Of a stretch of DNA of 64,000 nt, positions 31,051 through 41,900 are shown piece after piece (the first letter of the stretch is position 1; every line of letters begins with the position of its first letter). Made by a program: the position numbers and the translations under genes. The notes under the pieces were generated by a model, which had not been told where the DNA came from, did not search any database, and worked only from the letters and a program-made list of their open reading frames with translations. The stretch is from contig JAXGGA010000475.1 in assembly GCA_038373865.1 (NCBI GenBank), positions 1-64,000 on the forward strand, in the 5' to 3' direction. This DNA is from Uloborus plumipes. Its lineage: Eukaryota > Arthropoda > Arachnida > Araneae > Uloboridae.

Positions 31051-31054
31051 TCCG

Positions 31055-31309
31055 GCCCTGTTTACAGTTTTAAACTGGAGCCTCTGCTGCCAGTGTTATA
31101 CTGTTGTTTTTACAGTATAATACAGCTAATTTTATGGTAATGGTCTGTAAAATTGCTAATTTTACAGTAATAAACTGTAAAGCTGTTAGTTTACTGTAAT
31201 AAACTGTAAAATAGCTAGTTTTAGTTTATTACTGTGCTTTTAGTTTCAAACTGAAACCTCTGCTGCCAGTATTATACTGTAAAAACAACACTTTGTTTTT
31301 TGCAGTGTA
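31055..31309. mobile_element. ACTGTAAA foldback MITE, copy 1
   Basis: Alternating words (GTTTTTACAGTATAATAC, CTGTAAAATTGCTAATTTTACAG, and CTGTAAAAACAAC before a closing TGCAGTG) follow the consensus order of the 53085-53461 copy. The left end is blurred. Confidence 0.55.
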
Positions 31310-31623
31310 CCAGTTAGTACGGATTTTTACCGTTCATACATATTGTGCAACCATTGTACTCGATTGAATGGTATACTATTTTCCTAAACGTTTTTATCTC
31401 GGATCTTTCTGAAAACTCCAATAATGTGAAATTCTTAACTACCTACATTGTAAAAAATGAACTGTTTTTTTTTACAGTATAATATTAGCAGCCAAGATTA
31501 ATTTAAAATTGTAAAATGCGCAGTAATAAACTGTAAAGCTAGAATTTTTCTTATTGTAAAGTTAGCAATTTTACAGTTAATTGAAGTAAAATTTAGCTGT
31601 ATTATGCTGTAAAAATAATAGTA

Positions 31624-32569
31624 GAGGAGAGGAGGGTATTATGGAATAGTCGGGAAATATGGAATACCGAGGTTTTTACTCCGTTCGGTGCTGCAATATC
31701 GTGGAAATAACATGAACTACTCAAGAAAGGCTCTTATGATGCATTGCAGTAAGAGTTCGCCGCTAACTGTTGTCATTAAAGTGATACAAAACAAGTTCAG
31801 TTTTTGATTCTCAAGAGATTTTGGAGGTAAGTTTTCAAATTTTCAATATGTTAGTATACATATGACTTAAAGTATTGATGTTAATCGTAATGTACACTAA
31901 AATAATTATGGTTTTTTATACTGTAGCCGTTTTTTAGCTTATAATATTTGGTTCATCATTTTAAATATTCATTTCCCAAGATGGCGTGTCGGGTATAATG
32001 GAATACTAAGTATTTCAAGACAACACGAAAGCCAAGAGGCTGAATGTATCTTTTGCGACGGCAAATTCTCTCAAGATCAACAAAGTGAAGTTTGGATTCA
32101 GTGCGTAAGTTGTTGTCTGTGCATGGGCTCACCTTTTGACTTTCCATTCCACGGGAGCAGAGAGACGATTATATCTGTGACTTCTGTAAATAGACTCGAA
32201 ACAGAAACGATTCACACTTAATGTCAAAAATTATAGCTACATACTTAAGTATAAAAGTATTATTATTTTTTTAATTATTTATTTTTTTCATTTGTGGTCT
32301 GGTAACAGTGTTTTATGAAGTTATTTAGTATTTCAATGGTTAACACCACCTATTCCATATTACCCGAGTATTTCATACTAGCCTCCATTTGTAATTTTTT
32401 TTAAACATATTTTTTTATATTTAGACATAAATAGTATTTTTTTTACAAAACAAATTTCATTATAATTAGTCATAGTATGTACTCATGATGATTTTCTAAC
32501 TTTTTATTAAAAAAACAAAAAGTCATTTTGAAAAATGCAAATGGTTTTCCATATTACTCTCCTCTCATC
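31624..32569. mobile_element. pogo-like DNA element with iterated TATGGAATA motif, TA-flanked
   Basis: The left end GAGGAGAGGAGGGTATTATG aligns with the reverse complement of the right end GATGAGAGGAGAGTAATATG. TA flanks each side (31622-31623, 32570-32571). Words such as ATATGGAATAC and their complement lie near 31634, 31655, 31993, 32352, 32380 and 32548. A Cys-rich fragment (32030-32193) resembles the tail of certain pogo-type transposases. Confidence 0.65.
32030..32193 (+). pseudogene. PHD-like C-terminal fragment of a pogo-type transposase
   Basis: One frame reads ECIFCDGKFSQDQQSEVWIQ followed by CVSCC. After a frame change the last part reads DDYICDFCK and stops at TAG (32191-32193). 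C-x2-C ... W-x2-C-x2-C ... C-x2-C spacing is that of a PHD-type finger, a module at the C-terminus of many insect and arachnid pogo/jerky-like transposases. The DDE domain is missing and a middle His/Cys pair is damaged. The context, inside a TA-flanked element, supports this reading. Confidence 0.5.
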
Positions 32570-33005
32570 TATACTACTGGCAGCAGAGGTTCCATTTTAA
32601 AACTGTAAAATGCACGGTAATAAACTGTAAAATTAGCAATTTTACAGTTTATTACTGTAAAATTTGCAGTATTATACTGAAAAAACAATTCCTTTTTTGC
32701 AGTGTAATGTCTCAATTAGTTCGAGGGGGTTTTCGATATTCTACAATATTACGTTTTTGCTACAGTTTAAACTTCGTGTATTGATTTAAAATTTCCCTGA
32801 ATGATTCATGGCGCAAAATGGATCGATTGCTTGCATTCCCTGCGTAATCCCAGTTCAAAGATCGCAGACGACCTATGAGGTCACCACCAACCCCATCACG
32901 GGGCAACGAACGTCCTTGCTTCGGGGGCGAAAAGGGTTGCAGGAATTAAAAAAACTGTAAGGGTTCGTTCACAATGGATCAATATTGTGAGCGAGCCCTC
33001 GAAAC

Positions 33006-33827
33006 TTTCCATTTCGTATTGTAACTTTTTTATGCACAGATAATCTGCATGTTCGTTGCATTCTCACTTCCGCGTTTTCTGGTTGTCGTTTTTTGCCTGT
33101 CGCTTTCCATTTAGGTCACTGAACCTTTCTTCACAGGTGGGTTGCAGATAAGTTTAAATTTTTGATCTTGACACTATGGATCATACAACGGTGAACCCGG
33201 AAAAAATTCAAATAATTTCTAACTCTTTGCTGCTTCGTACGTTTCCGAATCGCGTCCACGAACATCATTGATCGTCTAAAATTCTATTTTGTTTCATTAT
33301 TTATTTTTAAAACTTCAATTTGTAAACATTTAAGAAGAAGTGTACCGAATGCCATCTCTTACTCTAACGTCATTAAAAGTGTCATACAATTACCTAATTA
33401 CGTTTCTTTTTTTGGGTTTCAATTTCGAAAACTGTCCAGGAGAGATCCCCGAAATCTCCATTTCGTATTGTAATTTTTTTATACACACATAATCTGCATG
33501 TTCTTTGCATTCTCACTTCCGCGTTTTCTGGTTGTCGTTTTTTTTTTTTCTTTTTTTTGCCTGTCGCTTTCCATTTAGGTCACTGAACCTTTTTTCACAG
33601 GTGGGTTGCAAATAAGTTTAAATTTTTGTTCTTGACACTGTGGACCATACAACAAGATCTTTGATACAGCGGTGAACCCAGGAAATTTTGAAATGATCCC
33701 AAACTCTTTTATGTTTTGTACGTTGCGAATCCCTTCCACAAAACATTGATCATCTACAATTCCATTTTATTTCATTATTTTTGAAACTTCAATTTGTAAA
33801 AATTACAAGCGAAGTGCACTGTAAAAA
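33006..33827. repeat. Direct duplication of a 350-bp segment
   Basis: 33006-33350 and 33459-33827 share a long alignment that begins TCCATTTCGTATTGTAA and includes CTGTCGCTTTCCATTTAGGT and a closing ACTTCAATTTGTAAA. They differ by substitutions, a T-run expansion near 33540 and a 14-base insertion near 33653. The duplication is local and in the same orientation. Confidence 0.75.
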
Positions 33828-34460
33828 ATAGATGTTGTATTTACAGTATAAGACAGCTAATTTTATAGTAACAAACTAAAAATTGTTAATTTTACTGCAA
33901 TAAACTGTAAAATTTCTAATTTCACACTAATAAACTGTAAGATTGCTGCTTCACGGTAATAAACTGTAAAAGTGATAATTTTAATTTTATTACTTGGCAC
34001 TTTACAGTTTTATACTGGAACCTTTGCTGCCAGTATATTACTGTTGTTTTTGCAGTATAATACAGCTCATTTTGTGGTAAAACTGTGGTCGAACTGTAAA
34101 ATTTCTGCTTTATAGTAATAAACTGTAAAATTGCTAATTTTATGGTCTTATCTAAGATAATTTGAAAGTGAGATTTTGGAGCTACAATTAAGAAAAAAAA
34201 AAGTCCTGTAGAGAGTTCTTCCTTAAAATAATAAGAGATTAGCCGCAATTCCGTTTTCAAAACTTTAGTTCTGGAAGGATTCCGTAGAAGAGTTCCTTTT
34301 TTCATCAGATCATTGAAGGTCATCTAAAAGTTGCCTTTTTTTTTTTTTTTTTTGAAACTGCAATATTGAAATTATACCTACACTACCAAAAATAAATTGT
34401 TGTTTTTACTGTATAATACTGACGGCCGAGGTTCCAGTTAAAAACTGCATTTTTTCAGTG
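33817..34460. mobile_element. ACTGTAAA foldback MITE, copy 3, with extra sequence
   Basis: It begins CACTGTAAAAAATAG and closes with TTTTTCAGTG at 34460. The familiar boxes occur at 33840-34150 and 34380-34460. About 230 bp between them (34150-34380) does not follow the consensus and may be an insertion. Confidence 0.5.
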
Positions 34461-34463
34461 TGT

Positions 34464-34881
34464 CCAGGATACAACCCTAGCAGCATCACCTCATCGGCCG
34501 ATGATCGGCCAGTCATCGAAAACCGATGAAATTCTCATCGCCCGATGATCCAATATGTCTCATCGGCCAAACAGAATCCGAGCAGCAAAATCCGTTGAGC
34601 TTTGCTCAAAATAGGATGAGATTTGGAGCAATTTACGAGCAGTGCAGTCCCGTGCCGATGAATTTGGGATCAATTTTGGATGCTCTGCTTATTTTCATCG
34701 GGAAAATTAATCGGAAGGATATTGCTTTCCGATGAAAAGTAGCTCATCGAAAACCGTGCTCGGATACTGATCGGAACGATGTCATCGTGCGTTATGGGAT
34801 CAGTTTACGAGGAGTTTGATGATCGGCCGAGCAAAATCCGATGAGTTGATGCTACTTGGGAAGAATGTTCTTGTATCCTGG
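34464..34881. mobile_element. MITE with CCAGGATACAA tips and iterated GATCGGCCGATGA-like words
   Basis: CCAGGATACAA at 34464 is matched by TTGTATCCTGG ending at 34881. Inside each end, AGCATCAMCTCATCGG is also inverted. The interior repeats CTCATCGG and GATGATCGGCC many times in both orientations. It sits three bases after the end of the foldback copy. No target duplication was found, so the superfamily is unknown. A short open frame at 34526-34735 is probably incidental. Confidence 0.6.
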
Positions 34882-35030
34882 CTTAAGGGGGGGGAGGTGT
34901 CACCCCCACCATCTCTCCCTTTATACTCGTGCTTGGAATTATCAGTTTAGCATCAAAACTGGCCTATTACATTTTTTTTAAACTCTTGCAGCTGATAAAA
35001 GAAACGTTTCATGCTTAGCCTGCTTAATTT

Positions 35031-35325
35031 TAGGGCCGTGGTGGCCCGATCGGTAAGGCATCGGACTCGTGTCCGGAGGGACCCTGGTTCGAACCCAGCC
35101 GATCAAAGATCCACCGCCTTGATTAATGGTGGCTGGGAGGCGTTAAAAATGTCGTGGTCACAAAGTCCTCCAAGTGAAACGATACCTCTGGGGGTGCTGG
35201 GCCCTAGGGTTTGCTCGACCCTAGGTTCTGGTTCAAAATTAAGAACAGAGCGCTCTTCAGGGCCCTATCCCGATTAAACCACGAAGTTGTGGTAGGTACG
35301 GGGGACCCTGGAGAGTGTGAAGTGA
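35031..35325 (+). mobile_element. Complete tRNA-derived SINE with 14-bp target duplication
   Basis: The head contains an A box (GTGGCCCGATCGG, about 35040-35052) and a B box (GGTTCGAACCC, about 35087-35097). It resembles a tRNA through the T arm. A 230-bp body follows. Perfect 14-bp direct repeats AGCCTGCTTAATTT at 35017-35030 and 35326-35339 bound it. There is no A-tail or simple repeat at the 3' end, which points to a LINE partner that recognises a structured 3' end. Confidence 0.85.
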
Positions 35326-35737
35326 AGCCTGCTTAATTTCTCGACGAATTTCATTTTCGTTTGAATAGCCTTTGGTGTACGATGAATTTTTCTTCCGTTT
35401 AAAATTAACAATATTGTCTGACTGTAAGCAAACAAAAAAAAAACCCCAATTGAGTTCGTTTGGAAGTAAAGAATTGTTAAATACCTTTGTGCGATATAAA
35501 ATGTTATAAAAAGGCACAAATTTTGCAGGAAACTGAATATACGTGTTTCGAAGTTACAAGAAACCACCTCTTTAACACAAAAGAAGTGAGCTTGTGGATG
35601 AAAACACATCCAGCAAAATCTGAATTTTTGCTGGAAATTTTTGTTTTTGCCAGATATGTTACTGGAAGAAATTAGGCACATCAGACGCCCATCATTTTCC
35701 AGGAACGTTTCTGTTTTGTTTTGTTTTATATTTTTTG

Positions 35738-38060
35738 TTGCGGTACAGTAATTTGAAGAAAATACGGACAAAAAGCTTCGAATATCCTTTCAACAAGATT
35801 TTAATTCATTTTTAGTCACCTTCCATAAATAAAAATCTGTCTTCACGAGATCTGCCTTCTTCGAGAATGTTTTTCTTGTAATGTAATTCGACTATTTTCT
35901 AACTTCTCATAGTTAATCCTTATTCATTTTCAATCTTGTAATGTTATTTGACATTGAGATTTTACATTTTTTAGATTGATTTTAATCAATTTTTAATCTC
36001 CTTCCATAGATGAATCTCCGTTTTAACAACATAGTAATGTACAAGAATGTTTTTCTTGTAACATGTTACTTGGTCAACTGAATGTGCAGTTTGATTTTTT
36101 TATAATTAATGTTAATTTGTTTTTAGTCTTGTACGATTTGACTGTGCTAATTTTACTGTAATTTTTCTTTTTATAATTTGATTTTTATTCATTTTTAATC
36201 TCCTTCCATAAATAAAAATCTGTTTTCTAGCTTAGTAAGGCACAATATTTTACTTGTAATGTACTTTGTGCTAATTTGAATGTGTAATTTGACTTTTTAC
36301 TGTGAATTTGACTGAAACTTGAATAAAGAAGAAATTCAAGCTTAAATAGTAAGGTCAGGTGGGATAAAATGGGTCAAAAAGATCCATTTTGCAATCAGGC
36401 TTTGGCAGCAAGAAATACATTGATTCAACCAGTGAATAAACTGCTCAGGATATGTAAATGTATATTCCTTATGACATTCAAAGCGAAATATCCCTGCAAA
36501 AACGAAATATTGACACTGGTAAATAAGTTATAAATTGTGTTGTCGATGACTTATTTTACCCTATAGCGTGGGGTAAAATAGGTCACTAGTGGGGTAAAAT
36601 GAGTCATGCTTTAAAGAATTTAATTTCATGATTTATTAAATAGTAACTTTATACTTTTGTTCATTAATGAGAAAACAGTTAGTATATAAACATTTCTAGA
36701 GAGTAATATTGTCCTCTTGATTTATCTCAGGGTCAGGAATGTCTAGCCCACTGTTGAAGATGCTCATACTTTCAAACATCATCTCTCTCCGGAAATAAAA
36801 AACGTTCACTGTATTTTTAAGTTTTATGGCACGTTAATCTACATTGCGGACAAGAATGATGACATGAAAATAAACATTTTTGACATTTTTCCCAAAAGAC
36901 TTAACTTGTTCCCACTTTGCAACTTTTAAAGTTTGCTATCAATGCACTTTGATTCAGCTATAAATTTCTTTTAAAGAAAAGGTTTATTTATTATTTATTT
37001 AGTTTTGTGTCTCTGTGTTAGTTTAATTGATTGTTTAGTGTGAAATCTTTTCAATATTGTCGCGCTTGTTAAAATTTCATAAGTTTCATTTTACATGCAT
37101 GTAGTTTTTTCTTCTGGTATCTTTTAAAGTTTCTTATTTACTTTTGATTATTGGTGTAGGTGAGACTTTGCAAGTATAATAGAAGTTTTAATATGCGTAA
37201 AAATAAAACACATGCTTGACTCGCCTTGTTCCAATATCGAAGAAACCCTGGCCCTAATTTAAAGAAATCACAGACAAAAATTTTCGTTTAGCCTTCCAGC
37301 AAGATTTTCATTCATTTTAACTCATTAAAAAAAAAAAGGTTTTAATTCATCTTAATTCTAAGAAAAAAAAAAGATTTTAATTCATTTTAACATATAAGAA
37401 AATGCTTTTAGTAATTTTAATTCATAAATAATAATATAAATAAAAAAATGATTTCAATTCATAAATTTAACAAATGATTTTCATTTATTTTAATTCATAA
37501 ATAAAAGTATATTTCCCAGCTTAGTAATGTACAAGAATATTTTCTTTTTTGTTGTACTGATATACTGTACTTAATGCTAATTTGAGCGTGTAATTTGACT
37601 TTGTTTTGGACTGAAACTTGAATAAAAGAGAAATGTAAGATTAAATGGTAATTTAAAGAAAAGACAAACAAAAATGCTCGTTTATCCTTCCAACAAGATT
37701 TTTTAATTCACAAATAAAAAAAAAGATTTTTAGTTATTTTAACTCATAAATTAAAAAATTGATTATTTATTCATATTAATTCATAAATAAAAATCTATTT
37801 CTCATCTTAGTAATGCACAAGACTATTTTACTTGAAATGTACTTAGTGTTGATTTGAATGTGTAATTTGACTTTTTGCTGTGAATTCGACTGTGAACCTT
37901 GAGTAACGGAGGAACGTAAGGTTAAGCAGTAAGTTAAAGAAAAGACAGACAAAAATGTTCGTTTATCCTTCCAGCAAGATTTTAATTCATTTTCAATCTC
38001 CTTCCATAAATAAAAATCTGTTTTCACAACATAGTAATGTACAAGAACATGCATGAGAAT
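35738..38060. repeat. Diverged tandem repeats, about 280-400 bp units
   Basis: Units share the order of a GACAAAAATGYTCGTTTATCC-like block, CAAGATTTTAATTCATTTT, CTCCTTCCATAAATAAAAAT, AGTAATGTACAAGA and TTTGAATGTGTAATTTGACT. Starts are recognisable near 35738, 37257, 37650 and 37928, with partial copies between. The array was split by the element at 36352-37254. Confidence 0.6.
36352..37254. mobile_element. Putative TA-flanked DNA element with GGGGTAAAATGGGTCA-like motifs
   Basis: It interrupts the tandem repeats between AAATAG-TA and TA-ATTTAAAG. The tips AGGTCAGGTGGG and GGGCCAGGGTTT (right end, complemented) are only partly alike. Words like GGGGTAAAATGRGTCA occur at about 36358, 36549 (inverted), 36570 and 36592. 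The interior has no recognisable protein. A TAA-flanked Harbinger reading is also possible. Confidence 0.5.
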
Positions 38061-38680
38061 ATTCAAGAGCTTAATCAAATAACAAACCTCATAAGAAAAC
38101 GTAAGGCCAACAAGTTTCTTTGCTCTTTCTTTCGCTAATTGCTATCTATTACAACACGGGTGCAAAATCACATAAAGTCCCAAAAATCGCAACTACAGAG
38201 CTCTGTCGATTCAAAATGGTTAACTTCGTGAAGCTTGAGGGAGCTTTTTCACATAAAAATTCGTATAAAGAAAGAAATTAAAGCAGATTTAAAATGTACG
38301 AGATGAGGAGACGTAATTGTTTAGCACGTAAAGAGACAATTTGATATGATATTGAAGTAGTCATATTTTGTTGAGCTGTACTACTGGATAAATAATGTTA
38401 ATTTTTACATTAGTTTGGAATCAATATTTCAAAATAGTCATATTGTTTATTCTCTCCGCGTAAAATGACATAGTAATATGTTTTTAAGTGCGCTGTGAAA
38501 ACTCTTTATAATTTATTTTACACCAGTTAGTGACAGTTGTATTTTTTTTGTACACATTTGTTTCTATTTATAGACATTACGTCTTATCTAGGTAGAGATC
38601 CTTTTCCGAGAGTTGAACATTGACCGAAAACTCATCTGGGCACAGCCAACGAAATCTTCTTTATTGTAGAGGAATCTAGA

Positions 38681-38940
38681 CTTAATTGCTATTGTCGTCT
38701 TGCCTATATCGGGCAAACTAGACGTGATTTAAAATTTCGCTTGAATCAACATAAAAACTATGCAAAAATCAATAATTAAACACGCCTATCTCACTGCTTT
38801 ATAAGCCTATGATTGCTCAACATTGTTTGGATTTAAATTATTCTTGCAATTTAATTCTTATAAAATCATTCATAGTTGCCCCAATTCGTCAGACCTCGAC
38901 TTTTTTTAGAATCTTTCTATATCCTGTGGAATCGCTGTAA
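38681..38940 (+). pseudogene. GIY-YIG endonuclease relic (Penelope-like)
   Basis: 38681-38779 reads LNCYCRLAYIGQTRRDLKFR and continues NQHKNY before a stop. C-x-C-x3-YIGQT-x-R-x4-R-x3-H is the GIY-YIG core of Penelope-like polyproteins. The following sequence, in a shifted frame, has IAQHCLDLN and a later DFF-like piece, which resemble the A..HC...H segment downstream of that domain. Stops and frameshifts mark it as dead. RT and termini are not found. Confidence 0.55.
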
Positions 38941-38999
38941 TTTAGTTGACGATTTTTTGCTATTTCGTATTTGATTTCATTTTAAGGCTTGCTAGATTT

Positions 39000-41900
39000 T
39001 TAATTTTAGTTTTCTTTTCGCGTTCATTCATTTTTATTCATATTTTTGGCTTCTTATTATTTCCAGTGATGCGTGAATGTCCTACTTATATGTGGAGTAG
39101 ATGACTTCAAAGTTTTGTACAATGGACTGAGAGAACAGTAGAGGATGAGCAATTTTGGACACAAGATGGTTGACCAATAGCCAATTTCTCTGAATAAAGA
39201 ATCTCTAGTTTTTTGCAATGCAAAATAATAGAATATTAGCAACCGAATGTATCGGAGAGGAAAAAAACTTGCTGTGTGTAGCTAGAATCTAGTTGATTAG
39301 CCAAATGATTTTCTTTATCTTTTTTTAGAAAGGGGGGATTTTATTTTGTTTATTGTTAGATTGAATTGAATTTAAATTCGCGAGTTGAAGTCAATTTTAA
39401 ATAGCTTACGTAAAAAAGGGCATCATTTCTGTTGCTTAGCAACAGAAATAGCATTTTAGAACATAGCGTAGCATTTTAGAACTTAATCGTTGCATGTAAT
39501 TTTACTGTTTTTCTGCCTTATTTTTGTTAAAATAAATTGGTTCGAGATTACTAACGAAAAAAAATGTCTAAAAGTTATTTTCTTTTTATTTATTTATTTA
39601 TTTATTTGTAGCGTAATAAATGATTTTATTCGATACAGAGTTTATATGCAGAATTGTTTTTTACTAACAGAAGTGTATTTTTTCTAGTTGAAATGCTGTT
39701 AAAAATTAATTGTTCCAATAAATAATGAATTTTTGATCAACAAATTCTCATTTGTTTAATTGTTATGAATATCGTTTGATTTTTAGTCTGCTACGAATTA
39801 GTTTCTATTGCGCTTCCATATTAGTTTCGTTTCCCATTCTTTTAATTTATTCATCTCTTCATTAGTTTAATGAGTGGTAACATGTAGTCATCTAGCTTTA
39901 ACTTTTGAGTAAGAAGAATTTTAAAATTAGCAGTAAGTAATTTTCTCCTTCGTTAATATAGTCGCCTTTTTTTAAAATTCATTTTCAATTTTAGAATTCA
40001 AAAGGAAAAAGAAAAATTTCTGCACTACGACGAAATTGAAATTAAAACTTAAACCGTATAGATGGTATTTAAGTGTCATTTTTCAAATTCTTTCATTGTA
40101 ATGTTTTTTAAGATTGCCGTTAATTTACTTATTTATTTGTTTAATTTCTGTTGGGAAAAGAGGCAAGTATCTAATATTTTCCAGCTGCATTCTGACAAAA
40201 AAAAGTTTTTTCCTTTGGTATTTAGGTTAGTAATTTCGTAAAAAATGAAAACCACATGTTCTTCTGGAAAGTCTACTTTTCATGAAAATGTTGATTTCGA
40301 TCTACTTCACTATGGTTTTCAAAAATTAGCTTCTTACTGGCAGAAAAATGTATCGCAAAAATGTCGAAATCGTGAAAATGTATGTTCAGTTTCATGATTT
40401 AGTCTAATGCTTAATGTATTTGCACGGAAAGCATTTTTACGCTTGTATTTGCAATTAAATTCCCAGAATTTTAATTGTTAGCGTTTTAATTGCAATATAT
40501 TCGAAGAAAGAAACCATTACGGATCATGGTAAGAAGACACAGCTTTCTAAAAATAACATTTCTTGTTCGGGGGGGGGGGGGGTTAGTGGTATATTTTGCA
40601 AGTGTGATCTTAGTCATGCGCTCAACACGTGCATTTTTTTAACACACGAAAACGTTTTGAAAGTTGAAACTTCAGTCTGAGTGTGTCTGTGTGTTTGTAT
40701 GTGTCTGACTAGTTTTTTGTTGTTGCTTTAAAGTAAAACTTACTGCTTGGAAATTGAACGCAATAAAAAAGAAAGTTTAAAATTCCGGGTATAAAGTGCA
40801 AATACATGATTAAAAATGTCTCATTTGAAATGCTAAATTGAGCACAAACTCAAATCAGAAACAATGTGTTTAATTTTTTAAAGCTTTTTCATCTGACTTA
40901 ATCGCAGAAAAAAATTCCTAAAATTTTTGAGGAGATAAGAATAATTGTAGCTTGTTGTTTTGATAGTTATTAAGAGATTAATTTTCATCGTTATAATACA
41001 AATCGTCCGCAAACTGCGCTTTTTTTTAATGTTTAAATAAAGCATGGAAAATATGTTTTTATATAAGGAATATTATCGTTTTAGAAATGTTTCTGTGCAG
41101 TAAGCTATTGAAAGGATTTTGGAACCTATGCATAACTGAGGGGAAAAAAAACAGATGAACGGCTCTAGATGAAATTTCTCGTGACAAATGACTTTCTAAA
41201 TTATTTAACAATATGTACATTGTCTCTTGCATCATTATTTTTGACGTGTGTAGAAAAACTATTTCTTTGTATGTTCAATTCCTGATGCATAAATTATGTC
41301 GATCAAAAACTGTATAAAAATTAAATGAAAATCTCTAGCAATGCGATTATTTTGACCGCGTAGTGTATTAGTGCCAATGAATATAGAATGTAAAGATAAA
41401 ATGCTAACTTATCGTACGATATAAAATTTAACATATTTCAGTTTAATAATACAACATACTAAACACAGATAAAATACATCACATTTACATAATTGTTGCA
41501 ACTAAACGTCATTGAATTGTTTTTTTTTTTTTTTCTCCCAAACTCTAGTCGAGTATTATTGTCATATATTGCACTTTCATCTTTTGAATAAATTAGGAAA
41601 CCTAAAAAATATGCTTTCACATACTTTAGGTATTTTTAACAAAGATATCTGGAAGAACATGGATACATACGCAACAAATCTAATGAAAACAAAATGATTC
41701 TCGAACAAGTTATACAATTTTACAAAACATGTTGAAGCATCGTGTACTACAATTTTTAACGGAGCGAGCTTATTTTAGTACGATGCATTTCTAACAGATG
41801 GCGCTAGTCACGCATTTTGTCAACATTCGATCCCGTTTCCACAGTCGTAATGAAATTCATAAAAGATTTTTAAAAACTAAATGGTAAAAATTTTATGTCG

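Larger units (their letters stand above)
31445..32704. mobile_element. ACTGTAAA foldback MITE, copy 2, split by a pogo-like insertion
   Basis: The left part (31445-31623) begins CATTGTAAAAAATGA, the right part (32570-32704) ends TTTTTTGCAGTG. Between them sits the TA-flanked element at 31624-32569. Both parts carry the GCAGCMRAGRTT box and TTTACAGT words. Confidence 0.6.

Noticed and set aside
35040..35110. tRNA gene
   Set aside because: A and B boxes are present, but it is the head of a SINE with target duplications, and the anticodon arm and acceptor stem are not those of a tRNA.
39427..39451. Hairpin with GTTGCTTAGCAAC resembling an RFX X-box
   Set aside because: The half-site spacing is one base short of the X-box consensus, and no gene lies nearby.
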